Position numbers and translations under genes: made by a program. This document shows, in pieces, positions 35,356-44,220 of a stretch of DNA of 59,037 bases. Position 1 is the stretch's first letter, and each line of letters starts with the position of its first letter. The stretch comes from Micromonospora fulviviridis. GTDB taxonomy: Bacteria; Actinomycetota; Actinomycetes; Mycobacteriales; Micromonosporaceae. The notes under the pieces are model-generated. The model was not told the DNA's origin. It worked only from the letters and a program-made list of their open reading frames with translations, and searched no databases. The DNA is taken from the NCBI RefSeq assembly GCF_014648395.1, contig NZ_BMRA01000009.1, positions 31,682-90,718 on the forward strand, in the 5' to 3' direction.

Positions 35356-37506
35356 TCACGGTGGTGCGGCGGCCACGCGGCGGAGGTGCCCGTCGAGGTC
35401 GGCGAGCCAGCCGTCGACCTCCACCAGCGACAGCACGGCCGGCCGCTCCTCGCCGTCGCGCACCAGCCCGTGCACCTGCCGGGCGACGTCCCCGGTCCCA
35501 TCCGCCGGCACGGGTGGCCGGTCGACCCGGCCCCGCGACACCTGGCGGCCCAGGTCGGCGTAGCCCTCCCGAAGCCGGGTGGCCCGGGCGGCCAGCGCGG
35601 TGGCCGGGCCGGGCCACGGGGCCAGCGCCCCGGGCCGGCGGTCGGCGAGCAGCGCCTGCCCGCCGTAGCTGGCCCGATGCGCGGCCGCCAGGACCGCGTC
35701 CCAGTCGACGTGGGACAGCCGGGGGTCGTGGCGCTCCGCGTGGTACTGGACGAAGGAGGCCGAGGCGAGGGCCTCCGCGCGCCGGGCCGCCTCGACGGCG
35801 GGGTGTGCGTCCGCCGTACCCGCGAGCGCCTCGACGATCCGCTCGGCGGCCCGCCCGCTCGCCGCCAGGTAGGCGCCGGCGTTGCGGCGCAGTTCGCCGC
35901 CGCTGCCCCGCGGCCAGAGCAGCAGGCCGGCGAGGACGCCCACCACGGCACCGATCGCCACGTCCAGCACCCGCGCGCCGGCCAGTTGCCAGGACGCCGG
36001 GTTGAGCTGGGCGAACACGACGATGAGCAGGAGGGTGAGCAGCGCCTGGGCCCAGCCCAGGCCGAGCAGGGGGCCGACGCCGAAGGCCAGCACCAGCGCC
36101 AGCGGCAGCAGGGCGGCGTACGCCTGCCGTTCGGGCGAGACGAGCAGGAGCAGGCCGCCGGCCGCGCCCCCGGCGACGGTGCCGACCAGCGCCGGACGCA
36201 GCGTGGTCCGGGTGTCCGAGGCGGAGGCCCGCATCAGGCTCAGCGTCGCCAGGAGCACCCAGAACCCGTGTTGCAGGTTGACCACCCCGGCGACCACCCG
36301 GGCGGCGGCCAGGGCCACGGCGAGCCGGACCGCTCCCTCCAGGTACACCGACCGCGGGGTGAGGTGCGCCCGGAACTGCTGCCGGTACAGCGACCACGCG
36401 CTGCGCCCGGCGTACCAGAACCGGTCCGGACCCGCCTCGGGCCGCGCAGCCTGCCGTCGGGGTGGACCGGTGGCGATCCCGACCGCCGTCGCGAACGTCC
36501 CGACCTGGTCGGCGAGCGCTCGGACCGCCGCGTCCACGCGTAGCCGGGCCGGACCGGCGGCCCGCCACGACGGCGGCAGCGCCCTGGCCCGCTCCGGCTC
36601 CTCGACGGCCGCGACGCCCGGCCGCCGCACGGCGACGTCGGCGGAGCGGCGGAGCGAGGCCGCGCACCGCCGGAGCGCGTCGGCCAGGTCGGCGTCCCCG
36701 CTGCCCGGCACGTCCGGCCGGGACGCCAGGGGCCCGGTGACCGCCAGCACCTCCTGGACGGCCGCCGCCGCGTCCCGCCAGGCCCGGTCGCGGCGGCCGG
36801 CCGAGGTGGGGCGGGCCGTCACCGGTAGTCGAGGCATCCGCACCTGGTCGACCAGTTGGGCGGCCCGCGCATGCCGCCGGGCCGCCTCCTCCGCCGCGCC
36901 CGGCCGGGCGACCAGCACGTCCGCCAGCGCGTCGACGAGGTCCGCGAGACCGCCCGCCGCCGTGGCGAGGCGCTGCGGGAAGGAGACCGGAGCCGGGTCC
37001 GGCCAGAGCGTCACCTCGGCGAGCGCGACCAGGACGGCGCCCAGCGTGACGCCGGCCAGCCGGGCCGGGAGGGATTCGGGCTGGTACGGCGGGAAGCAGG
37101 CCAGGATGTAGAAGAGCTGGAGCGCGTTGGCCAGCCCGACCAGGCGCGGCCCGCCGACTCCGGCGAACGCCACGGCGAACCCGACGACGAGCATCCCGGC
37201 GGACGCCGCCGCGGTGCTGACCGCCAGCACGGTGCCGACCGCCACGAGCGACCAGGCCACCGGCAGGGCCGTCAGGAGGGTGCGCGCCCGCTCGGCGGGC
37301 GGCCCCGGCAGCTGGGCGAAACTGCCCGTGGCGACCGTGCCGAAGAGGGCGTACGTCGCGAGCGTGATGTTGCCCAGGCCGTAGCGGCAGCCGTAGAAGA
37401 CGAGCGAGGCGACGACGGTCAGCCGGGCCGCCCGGCGGATGATGCGGTAGCCCGGGTCCCGCCGGCGCAGCCGGTCCCGCAGCTCCTCGCCGGGCCGTCG
37501 ACGCAT
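35356..37506 (-). CDS. FUSC family membrane protein (aromatic acid exporter-like)
   Basis: A 716-residue protein with the FUSC layout: an N-terminal block of about six spans (residues 25-160), a long cytoplasmic helical section (160-360), a second block (residues 370-530, including the conserved HGFWVLLATLSLMRAS), then a C-terminal soluble helical domain. FUSC proteins include the AaeB subunit for aromatic carboxylic acid efflux; no AaeA-like partner is present, as usual in actinobacteria. The ATG at 37506 is the first good start; a GTG lies two codons ahead. The exported compound is unknown. Confidence 0.85.
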   Translation of the reverse strand: MRRRPGEELRDRLRRRDPGYRIIRRAARLTVVASLVFYGCRYGLGNITLATYALFGTVATGSFAQLPGPPAERARTLLTALPVAWSLVAVGTVLAVSTAAASAGMLVVGFAVAFAGVGGPRLVGLANALQLFYILACFPPYQPESLPARLAGVTLGAVLVALAEVTLWPDPAPVSFPQRLATAAGGLADLVDALADVLVARPGAAEEAARRHARAAQLVDQVRMPRLPVTARPTSAGRRDRAWRDAAAAVQEVLAVTGPLASRPDVPGSGDADLADALRRCAASLRRSADVAVRRPGVAAVEEPERARALPPSWRAAGPARLRVDAAVRALADQVGTFATAVGIATGPPRRQAARPEAGPDRFWYAGRSAWSLYRQQFRAHLTPRSVYLEGAVRLAVALAAARVVAGVVNLQHGFWVLLATLSLMRASASDTRTTLRPALVGTVAGGAAGGLLLLVSPERQAYAALLPLALVLAFGVGPLLGLGWAQALLTLLLIVVFAQLNPASWQLAGARVLDVAIGAVVGVLAGLLLWPRGSGGELRRNAGAYLAASGRAAERIVEALAGTADAHPAVEAARRAEALASASFVQYHAERHDPRLSHVDWDAVLAAAHRASYGGQALLADRRPGALAPWPGPATALAARATRLREGYADLGRQVSRGRVDRPPVPADGTGDVARQVHGLVRDGEERPAVLSLVEVDGWLADLDGHLRRVAAAPP

Positions 37507-37684
37507 GCCCACACCGCTCCCCGACAGGTCTACCCAGGGGGTGGCGGGCCGTCTGCCCCGGGACTCTATCCGCTCCGGCGCGGTGACGTTCCGCGGATGG
37601 ACCGACGGGCGAGAGTCCGCGATCGGGATGCTCACTGTCACCGGCGCGCCTAGGCTGCCCGGTAGGCGAGGTGGGGAGCGGCGG

Positions 37685-38566
37685 ATGACGCGGGTGGCGG
37701 TGCTCGGGCTCGGCGGCATGGGCGCGCCCATGGCGGCGAACCTCATCCGGGCCGGGCTGACCACGGTGGTCTGGAACCGGCACCCGGAGCCGGCCCGCGC
37801 GCTCGGTGACCAGGGCGCCGAGGTCGCCGCCGACCCGGCCGACGCGGTACGCCGGGCCGACGTGGCGGTGACCATGGTGACCGACGCGGCCGCGGTGCGC
37901 GCCATCGCCGTCGACCAGGGGATGCTGGCCGCGCTGCCCGACGGCGCGGTCTGGGCGCAGATGAGCACCATCGGGGTGACGGAGACCGCGCGCCTGGCCG
38001 AGCTGGTCGGCGCCGAGCGTCCCGGGGTGACCCTGGTGGACGCGCCGGTGGCCGGCAGCCGGGGCCCGGCCGAACAGGGCAATCTCGTCGTCCTGGCCTC
38101 CGGACCGGAGCAGGTGCGGGACCGGGTGGCGCCGGTCTTCGACGCGGTCGGGCAGCGGACCGTCTGGGTCGGGCCGGTCGGCGCCGGGTCGCGGCTGAAG
38201 CTGGTCAACAACCTGCTGCTCGCCTTCGTGAACGAGGGGCTCGCCGCGGCGGTGGCCCTCGGCGACGCGCTCGGCCTGGACCGCGACACCGTGCACGGGG
38301 CCCTGCGCGGCAGCCCGCTCGTGTCGCCCTGGGCCGCCGACAAGCTGGACCGGATCGCCGGGGACGACTACACGGCGCAGTACTCACTGGCCCTGGCGCT
38401 CAAGGACGTGGACCTCGCGCTGCGCGAGGTGCCGGCCGGCCGGTTCCCGGCCGCCGAGGCCCTGGCCGCCGAGTGGCGCCGCGCGGTCGAGCAGGGCCTC
38501 GGCGGCGACGACCTGACGGTCGTGACGCGGGCCCTCGCGAGGGAGTCAACCCCTCAGGGCTCCTGA
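37685..38566 (+). CDS. NAD(P)-dependent beta-hydroxyacid dehydrogenase (HIBADH family)
   Basis: A 293-residue oxidoreductase starting MTRVAVLGLGGMGAPMAANL, the dinucleotide-binding motif. The substrate motif DAPVAGSRGPAEQGNLVVLASG is at residues 118-140, and the catalytic lysine lies in LKLVNNLLLAF near residue 177. Members act on 3-hydroxyisobutyrate, tartronate semialdehyde, related hydroxyacids or imines; the substrate cannot be chosen from sequence. A ribosome site (GGGGAG) precedes the ATG. The gene is divergent from the FUSC gene across 178 bp. Confidence 0.9.
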   Translation: MTRVAVLGLGGMGAPMAANLIRAGLTTVVWNRHPEPARALGDQGAEVAADPADAVRRADVAVTMVTDAAAVRAIAVDQGMLAALPDGAVWAQMSTIGVTETARLAELVGAERPGVTLVDAPVAGSRGPAEQGNLVVLASGPEQVRDRVAPVFDAVGQRTVWVGPVGAGSRLKLVNNLLLAFVNEGLAAAVALGDALGLDRDTVHGALRGSPLVSPWAADKLDRIAGDDYTAQYSLALALKDVDLALREVPAGRFPAAEALAAEWRRAVEQGLGGDDLTVVTRALARESTPQGS

Positions 38567-38702
38567 CAGAAGTGGTGGGCTTGACCTGGTCAGAGGTCGG
38601 TGTCGTGCACGAGGCCGCCGGGTAGCGGGACGCGGTCAGCCGCGTAGTCGCACGCGATAAACCTGGCGACGTCGGCGATCCTCCCCGGGATACTGGTCGC
38701 CC

Positions 38703-39449
38703 ATGGAGGAGGTCGAAGTCGTCGTCGCCCACTCCGAGCGCGCGACTCTGCGCGTCGGTGACGTGTTCCTGAAGGTGGACGCCGATCAGGCGCGCATCGA
38801 CGTCGAGGTCGAGGCGATGTCCCTCGCGCCGGTCCCGACCCCGGAGGTCCTGTGGCGCAAGCCGCCCGTGCTCGCGATCGCCGCCCTCCCGGGGACGACG
38901 CTTGGGCGCCTCGGCGGCCCGTCGACCGGGTCGCCGGCGGCGTGGGCCGCGGCGGGCGCCGCCATCCGGAAGCTGCACGAAGCGCCCCTGCCGCCCCTGC
39001 CGGGCCGGGCCGGCCGGAGCATCGTCGCGCTGGCGGCGGAACTCGACGACGAGTGCGAGTTGCTCGTGACGAACGGTGTCCTGCCCGCCGACCTGGTCAC
39101 CCGCAACCGCCAGGTCGCCGAGGCCGCGCTCCGGCCGTGGACTCCGGCGTTCACACACGGCGACCTGCAGATCGCGCACGTCTTCGTCGACGGCGACGAG
39201 GTCACCGGCATCATCGACTGGTCCGAGGCGGGCCAGGGTGATGCCCTGTACGACCTCGCCACCTTCACGCTCGGACACGAGGAGCACCTCGACGACGTCA
39301 TCGCCGGCTATGGCACCGACATCGACCTCGACGTGATCCACGCGTGGTGGTCGTTGCGAAGCCTGCTGGCAGTTCGCTGGCTGATCGAGCACGGCTTCGA
39401 CCCCTTCGCGCCAGGCTGTGAGGTCGACGTGCTGAGATCCCGGATGTGA
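38703..39449 (+). CDS. APH-type phosphotransferase, atypical metal motif
   Basis: A 248-residue kinase-like protein of the aminoglycoside/homoserine phosphotransferase superfamily. The Brenner motif reads HGDLQIAHVFVD, with histidine where the classical asparagine sits (HGDLHPGN), followed by the metal-binding IIDWSEAG. It could phosphorylate a small metabolite; antibiotic resistance should not be assumed. A GATACT box at 38689-38694 lies 8 nt before the ATG and no ribosome site is visible, suggesting a leaderless transcript. A converging terminator follows at 39502-39538. Confidence 0.82.
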   Translation: MEEVEVVVAHSERATLRVGDVFLKVDADQARIDVEVEAMSLAPVPTPEVLWRKPPVLAIAALPGTTLGRLGGPSTGSPAAWAAAGAAIRKLHEAPLPPLPGRAGRSIVALAAELDDECELLVTNGVLPADLVTRNRQVAEAALRPWTPAFTHGDLQIAHVFVDGDEVTGIIDWSEAGQGDALYDLATFTLGHEEHLDDVIAGYGTDIDLDVIHAWWSLRSLLAVRWLIEHGFDPFAPGCEVDVLRSRM

Positions 39450-39501
39450 GGCTGCGCGGGCCCGACTGCTACGTGCCCCGGCCTCGTTCCAGTCCCGCGG
39501 C

Positions 39502-39538
39502 CGGTGGCGGTGTCCGGCAAGGCCGCACACCGCCACCG
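39502..39538. terminator. bidirectional terminator hairpin
   Basis: Perfect 12-bp arms CGGTGGCGGTGT (39502-39513) and ACACCGCCACCG (39527-39538) with a 13-nt loop, between convergent genes. Confidence 0.75.
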
Positions 39539-39554
39539 CGCGGTCCGGGGTTGT

Positions 39555-40208
39555 TCAGGGAACGGGTTGTACGGCCTCGGCGGGCGACGGAGAACGGGCC
39601 GGGCGCCCCGCCGTGGCGGCGGCCCAGCCGGTGGTGATCAGGACCAGGGCCGCCGCGTAGGTGGCCATGACCAGCAGGTCCCGGCCGGGGAAGTCGTTGC
39701 CCGCCGCGCCCACGCCGATCAGCAGGTCGGAGACGAGGAAGAGCGCCCCGCCGGCCGCCGTGCGCCGGGACACCCCGGCCGCGGCGGCGGCCATCAGGGA
39801 CAGCGCCAGGCTGTAGGCGAGCACCGGCAGCCGCAGCGCCCCCAGCGAACCCCAGAGCAGCGCGTTCGCGCCGGCCCAGGCGAGCAGGTAGCCGACCGTC
39901 GCCGCCACCGGCGGCCGGCGGTGGCGCAGGAAGGCGGTGAGGAACGCGACCTGGGTGACCAGGAAGCACCCCATGCCGGCGAGGAACGCGGCCTGTCCCG
40001 GCACGAGCAGGGCCACGTCCCCGGCGGTGGCGGCGACCAGGCCCACCGCCACCGGGTCCACCCGGCGTCGCCGGTCCCACAGGTACGCCAGCAGCAGCGG
40101 CGCCAGCAGCGGCTTGGCCAGCCACTGTGTCGGCGTCGAGTTGAGCGCCACCCCCACCAGTTCGACCAGGGCGACGACCCCGAACAGGGCCAGCCAGGGG
40201 CGCCTCAC
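39555..40208 (-). CDS. lysoplasmalogenase (YhhN/TMEM86 family)
   Basis: A 217-residue membrane protein with about eight spans. It starts VRRPWLALFGVVALVELVG and has the family core KPLLAPLLLAYLW, ATAGDVALL and GALFLVSDLLIG, where the two aspartates are the conserved candidates for catalysis. The family hydrolyses the vinyl-ether bond of lysoplasmalogens (TMEM86B in animals). The GTG start overlaps the upstream hydroxylase-like gene by GTGA (40205-40208). With that gene and the FadR-like regulator it forms a compact lipid operon. Confidence 0.9.
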   Translation of the reverse strand: MRRPWLALFGVVALVELVGVALNSTPTQWLAKPLLAPLLLAYLWDRRRRVDPVAVGLVAATAGDVALLVPGQAAFLAGMGCFLVTQVAFLTAFLRHRRPPVAATVGYLLAWAGANALLWGSLGALRLPVLAYSLALSLMAAAAAGVSRRTAAGGALFLVSDLLIGVGAAGNDFPGRDLLVMATYAAALVLITTGWAAATAGRPARSPSPAEAVQPVP

Positions 40209-41032
40209 CGGAGCGGCTGCCAGCCGGGACGCCCGAAGACGTAGCCGAGCAGCTCGCGCCAGGAGCGGGCGGATCGCACGTCGGCCCAGATCGCGGCGAA
40301 CTCGTGGGTGGCCACCCGCAGCGGGTTGTAGGTCTGGATGTTCTTGGTCAGCCCGTACTGAGCCGGGGCCCGCTCGGGCTCGAAGGAGCCGAAGAGCCGG
40401 TCCCAGATGATGAGGATGCCGCCGTAGTTGCGGTCCAGGTACTCGGCGTTCGAGCCGTGGTGCACCCGGTGGTGCGACGGGGTGTTGAAGACGAACTCGA
40501 TGGGCCGCGCCAGCACCCCGACCCGCTCGGTGTGCAGGAAGAACTGGTAGAGCAGGCTGATCGACTGCTGCAGGAAGATCATCCACGGCGGGATGCCGAG
40601 CAGCGCCAGCGGCAGCCAGAACGGCAGCGAGGTCATCGGCGTCCAGCTCTGCCGCAACGCGGTGGAGAGGTTGTAGTAGACGCTGGAGTGGTGCACCACG
40701 TGGCTGGCCCAGAGCACCCGGACCTCGTGGTGCAGGCGGTGGAACCAGTAGTAGGCGAGGTCGTCGGCGAAGAAGACGATCACCCAGGTCCACCAGTGGG
40801 CGGGGGAGAGGTGCACCGGCGCGACCGTCCACAGCGCGGCGTAGATGCCGACGGTGAGCAGCTTCCAGGGGAAGCCGATGATCTGGCTGCCCAGCCCCAT
40901 GGAGAGGCTGGTGGTGGTGTCGCGCAGCTCGTAGCCGCGTTCCTCGTCGTCCGGGAGGAACCGGTAGGAGACCGCCTCGATGATGATCAGGAGCAGGAAC
41001 GCCGGGACGGCGTAGAGCACGGCGGGGATCAT
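40205..41032 (-). CDS. sterol desaturase / fatty acid hydroxylase superfamily protein
   Basis: A 275-residue membrane di-iron enzyme. The histidine boxes are visible: FHRLHHE, SHVVHHSS and HHRVHHG, separated by hydrophobic spans. This superfamily includes sterol and carotenoid hydroxylases and alkylglycerol monooxygenase, which cleaves ether lipids. The ATG is preceded by AGAAGGGAAAG and starts 2 bp after the regulator's stop. The neighbour is a lysoplasmalogenase, so an ether-lipid substrate is an attractive inference; no pterin gene is present to support it directly. Confidence 0.88.
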   Translation of the reverse strand: MIPAVLYAVPAFLLLIIIEAVSYRFLPDDEERGYELRDTTTSLSMGLGSQIIGFPWKLLTVGIYAALWTVAPVHLSPAHWWTWVIVFFADDLAYYWFHRLHHEVRVLWASHVVHHSSVYYNLSTALRQSWTPMTSLPFWLPLALLGIPPWMIFLQQSISLLYQFFLHTERVGVLARPIEFVFNTPSHHRVHHGSNAEYLDRNYGGILIIWDRLFGSFEPERAPAQYGLTKNIQTYNPLRVATHEFAAIWADVRSARSWRELLGYVFGRPGWQPLR

Positions 41033-41034
41033 GC

Positions 41035-41754
41035 TCAACTTTCCCTTCTGACGGCGGGGGTGGGGGTGGTGACCGGGGCGGTCAGCAGGGCCCGGGCGTG
41101 CCGGGCGGCTGCCGTGCCCTGGCCGGACGCGATCGCGGCGGCGAGCCGGCGGTGGCCGGCGACGTCGAGCAGCTCGGCGGCCCGGGCGTCCGGGGGGACG
41201 TCGCCCACGGCGAAGGTGCCGGCCACCAGGCTGTTGAACGCCAGCAGGTAGGCGGTGTTGCCGCTGCCCCGCACGATCAGCCACCAGATCGCGATGTTGG
41301 CCTCGTTCATCCGGTCCAGGTCGGGGGCGAGCGACCCGTACTCCTCGGCCGCCCGGACCAGCGCGGCGGTGACCTCCGGGTCGCCGCGCTCCGCGCAGAG
41401 CCGGGCCGCGTCGATCCCGACGCAGGCCCGCATCTCCAGCATGTCGCGGACCAGCGTCTCGACCGGGAGTACGTCACCCGAGCGGGCCAGCGAGAGTGCC
41501 AGGTCCAGCCCGGCGTGCACCCGCCAGTCGAGCACCCGGGTGGCGCCGCCCTGGCTGACCCGGACCAGGCCGAGTTGCTGGAGCCGGCGCAGCGCCTCGC
41601 GGACGGCGTGCCGGTTCACCGCGAACGCGGCGGCCAGCTCCCGCTCGCCGGGCAGCGTCTCCTCCGGCCGGTAGCGACCGCTGACGATGGCGTCGCGGAG
41701 CTGGCCGAAGACGTGGTCGGAGACCGAGGCGCGGGGGACGGGGGCGAAGGCCAT
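41035..41754 (-). CDS. FadR-subfamily GntR regulator
   Basis: A 239-residue regulator. The N-terminal winged helix runs from about residue 8 to 75 (DHVFGQLRDAIVSGRYRPEETLPGERELAAAF then NRHAVREALRRLQQLGLV). The C-terminal all-helical FadR/FCD-type effector domain includes LEMRACVGIDAARLCAERGD and a metal/ligand-type segment near LDVAGHRRLAAAI. The start was taken at MAFAP (41754). A FadR-type operator lies 38 bp upstream. The two lipid genes follow immediately, so it probably controls its own operon in response to an acyl or lipid-derived ligand. Confidence 0.88.
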   Translation of the reverse strand: MAFAPVPRASVSDHVFGQLRDAIVSGRYRPEETLPGERELAAAFAVNRHAVREALRRLQQLGLVRVSQGGATRVLDWRVHAGLDLALSLARSGDVLPVETLVRDMLEMRACVGIDAARLCAERGDPEVTAALVRAAEEYGSLAPDLDRMNEANIAIWWLIVRGSGNTAYLLAFNSLVAGTFAVGDVPPDARAAELLDVAGHRRLAAAIASGQGTAAARHARALLTAPVTTPTPAVRRES

Positions 41755-41785
41755 GCGCAGCAGTGTGGCCCCGCACACATCAACC

Positions 41786-41804
41786 CGTCAACTGGTTGGA
41801 CCAG
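41786..41804. promoter_or_regulatory. FadR-type operator and adjacent -35 box
   Basis: CTGGTTGGACCAG (41792-41804) has perfect 5-bp arms and, with the following AT, matches the E. coli FadR operator core CTGGTNNGACCAGAT at all fixed positions. On the minus strand TTGACG (41791-41786) directly abuts it and could be the -35 of the regulator operon. The same region is upstream of htpG. Confidence 0.6.
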
Positions 41805-41888
41805 ATCAGACCGACCACCCTGCGGTGGCCGGGTGCGCACGCCTCGTATCCTTTCCGCCGAAGGCCCGCGAAGTGGAAGGGAGTCGGT

Positions 41889-43781
41889 GTGAGCGACCGG
41901 GTAGAGACGTTGGAGTTCCAGGCCGAGGCCCGTCAGCTGCTCCAGCTGATGGTGCACTCGATCTACTCGAACAAGGACGTCTTCCTGCGCGAACTGATCT
42001 CGAACGCCTCCGACGCGCTGGACAAGCTGCGCCTGGAGTCGCTGGTCGACAAGGACCTCCAGGTCGACACCGACGACCTGCACGTCGAGATCGAGGTCGA
42101 CAAGGACGCCCGCACGCTCACCGTGCGGGACAACGGGATCGGCATGTCCCGCGACGAGGTGGTCGGGCTCATCGGCACGATCGCCAAGTCCGGCACGGCG
42201 GAACTGCTGCGCACGCTGCGCGAGACGAAGGACGCGGCCGCCTCGCAGGAGCTGATCGGCCAGTTCGGCGTCGGGTTCTACGCCACCTTCATGGTCGCCG
42301 ACAAGGTGACCCTGCTGACCCGCCGCGCCGGGCAGGCCGGCGGCACCCGCTGGGAGTCCACGGGCGAGGGCACCTACTCCATCGAGGCGGTCGACACCGC
42401 GCCGCAGGGCACCTCGGTCACCCTGCACCTCAAGCCGGCCGACGACGAGGACAACCTGCACGACTACACGGCCGAGTGGACCATCCGCGAGATCGTCAAG
42501 CGCTACTCCGACTTCATCGCCTGGCCGATCCGGATGACCGTGGAGAAGCCGGGCGAGGACGGCGCCACCACCCGCGAGGAGCAGACGCTCAACTCGATGA
42601 AGGCGCTCTGGGCGCGGGCCAGGGACGAGGTCGACGAGGCCGAGTACAAGGAGTTCTACCGGCACGTCGCGCACGACTGGGCCGACCCCCTGGAAACCAT
42701 CCACATGCGGGGCGAGGGCACCTTCGAGTACGAGGCGCTGCTCTTCCTGCCCTCGCACGCCCCGCTCGACCTGTTCTCCCCGCAGGGCCGCCGGGGCGTG
42801 CAGCTCTACGTCAAGCGCGTGTTCATCATGGACGACTGCGACGCGCTGATGCCCAACTACCTGCGCTTCGTCAAGGGCGTGGTGGACGCGCACGACCTGT
42901 CGCTGAACATCTCCCGGGAGATCCTCCAGCAGGACCGGCAGATCCGGGCCGTGCGCCGCCGCCTGGTCAAGAAGGTCCTCGCCACCCTCAAGGGCCTCTC
43001 CGCCGAGTCGTACCGCACCTTCTGGGGCGAGTTCGGCGCGGTGGTCAAGGAGGGCCTGCTGGAGGACCCGGACAACACCGAGGCCCTGCTGGACCTGGTC
43101 CGGGCGGCCAGCACCCACGACCCGGCCGAGCTGACCACGCTGCGCGACTACGTCGAGCGGATGAAGGACGGCCAGACCGAGATCTACTACGCCACCGGCG
43201 AGAACCGGGCCACCATCGAGAACTCCCCGCACCTGGAGGCGTTCCGCGCCAAGGGCTACGAGGTGCTCATCCTCACCGACCCGGTCGACGAGGTGTGGGT
43301 CGAGCGGGTCGGCGCGTACGACGGGAAGACGCTGCGCTCGGTCGCCAAGGGCCAGGTCGACCTGGAGACCGACGAGGAGAAGGAGCGGGCCGAGGCCGAG
43401 CGGCAGGAGTACGCCGACCTGCTCACCTGGATGACCGGCGCGCTGGCCGACAGCGTCAAGGAGGTCCGGCTCTCCACCCGGCTCACCACCTCGCCGGCCT
43501 GCGTGGTGGGCGACGCGCACGACATGACGCCCACGCTGGAGAAGATGTACCGGGCCATGGGGCAGGAGGTGCCCCGGGTCAAGCGGATCCTGGAGCTCAA
43601 CCCGACCCACCCGCTCGTCACCGGGCTGCGCAAGGCGCACGAGCAGGGCGCCGAGAACAGCGCCCTGACCGAGACCGCCGAGCTGCTGTACGGCATGGCG
43701 CTGCTGGCCGAGGGCGGGGAACTGGCCGACCCGGCCCGGTTCACCCGGATCCTCGCCGACCGGCTCGCCCGGAGCCTGTAG
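41889..43781 (+). CDS. htpG: molecular chaperone HtpG (Hsp90)
   Basis: A 630-residue cytoplasmic Hsp90. The N-terminal ATPase shows VFLRELISNASDALDKLR (with the catalytic E and the ATP-contacting N), DNGIGM, and the lid motif GQFGVGFYATFMV. The middle domain carries the RRG-type loop PQGRRGVQLYVKRVFIMDDC and the arginine-bearing LSLNISREILQQ. The C-terminal dimerisation domain ends at the stop. Length is normal. The GTG at 41889 has AAGGGAG ahead, and TATCCT (41847-41852) is a likely -10. No CIRCE or HAIR-type heat-shock operator is visible upstream. Confidence 0.96.
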   Translation: MSDRVETLEFQAEARQLLQLMVHSIYSNKDVFLRELISNASDALDKLRLESLVDKDLQVDTDDLHVEIEVDKDARTLTVRDNGIGMSRDEVVGLIGTIAKSGTAELLRTLRETKDAAASQELIGQFGVGFYATFMVADKVTLLTRRAGQAGGTRWESTGEGTYSIEAVDTAPQGTSVTLHLKPADDEDNLHDYTAEWTIREIVKRYSDFIAWPIRMTVEKPGEDGATTREEQTLNSMKALWARARDEVDEAEYKEFYRHVAHDWADPLETIHMRGEGTFEYEALLFLPSHAPLDLFSPQGRRGVQLYVKRVFIMDDCDALMPNYLRFVKGVVDAHDLSLNISREILQQDRQIRAVRRRLVKKVLATLKGLSAESYRTFWGEFGAVVKEGLLEDPDNTEALLDLVRAASTHDPAELTTLRDYVERMKDGQTEIYYATGENRATIENSPHLEAFRAKGYEVLILTDPVDEVWVERVGAYDGKTLRSVAKGQVDLETDEEKERAEAERQEYADLLTWMTGALADSVKEVRLSTRLTTSPACVVGDAHDMTPTLEKMYRAMGQEVPRVKRILELNPTHPLVTGLRKAHEQGAENSALTETAELLYGMALLAEGGELADPARFTRILADRLARSL

Positions 43782-43787
43782 GCCGGG

Positions 43788-43830
43788 CGGCCCGCCGGCC
43801 CCGGGGCTCCTGCCCAGGGCCGGCGGGCCG
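43788..43830. terminator. bidirectional terminator after htpG
   Basis: Perfect 14-bp arms CGGCCCGCCGGCCC (43788-43801) and GGGCCGGCGGGCCG (43817-43830) with a 15-nt loop, ending directly at the stop codon of the convergent gene. Confidence 0.8.
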
Positions 43831-44190
43831 TCAGCCGCCCACCAGTCGCGCCAGGTGGTCCGTCTCGTGGGCCGAGGGCTCGGCCGGCCCGCTGCGCAGC
43901 AGTCGCCACCGGGTCGTGGCGCCGTCCGGGCCGGCGAGCGAGCCGCCCGCCAGCGCCCGGTCGATGTCCTGCCGGACCCGCTGCTCCCGGTGCGGCTCGG
44001 TGGCGAAGAGGATGCGCAGGCGCAGCTCGTCGCCGACCCGCTCGGCCCGGGTGTGGTGCGGCGCGACCGGGCAGGGCGGCTCGTGTTCCCAGTGCCCGCA
44101 GAGCGCGACCGTCACGGCCGCGCCGGGCGCGCCGTCGTCGGCGTCCGGCGGCACGGCCAGGACGGCGTGGTGGGCGTACCCCTGTCGCAT
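43831..44190 (-). CDS. small protein of unknown function
   Basis: A 119-residue soluble protein; family not recognised. Notable features are a His/Cys-rich stretch near residues 31-46 (CGHWEHEPPCPVAPHH) that might bind a metal, and a C-terminal segment rich in alternating charges (REQRVRQDIDRALAGG). Good codon bias and conservation-like composition support a real gene. A CACAAT box lies 6 nt before the ATG, so it may be leaderless. It is followed by the htpG terminator and is separated from the SDR gene by 30 bp. Confidence 0.65.
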   Translation of the reverse strand: MRQGYAHHAVLAVPPDADDGAPGAAVTVALCGHWEHEPPCPVAPHHTRAERVGDELRLRILFATEPHREQRVRQDIDRALAGGSLAGPDGATTRWRLLRSGPAEPSAHETDHLARLVGG

Positions 44191-44220
44191 CCCGTCATTG
44201 TGCCGCGCGGCGGCGACGGA

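Noticed and set aside
38703..39449. Aminoglycoside resistance gene
   Set aside because: Superfamily membership only; the motif is atypical and nothing nearby relates to antibiotics.
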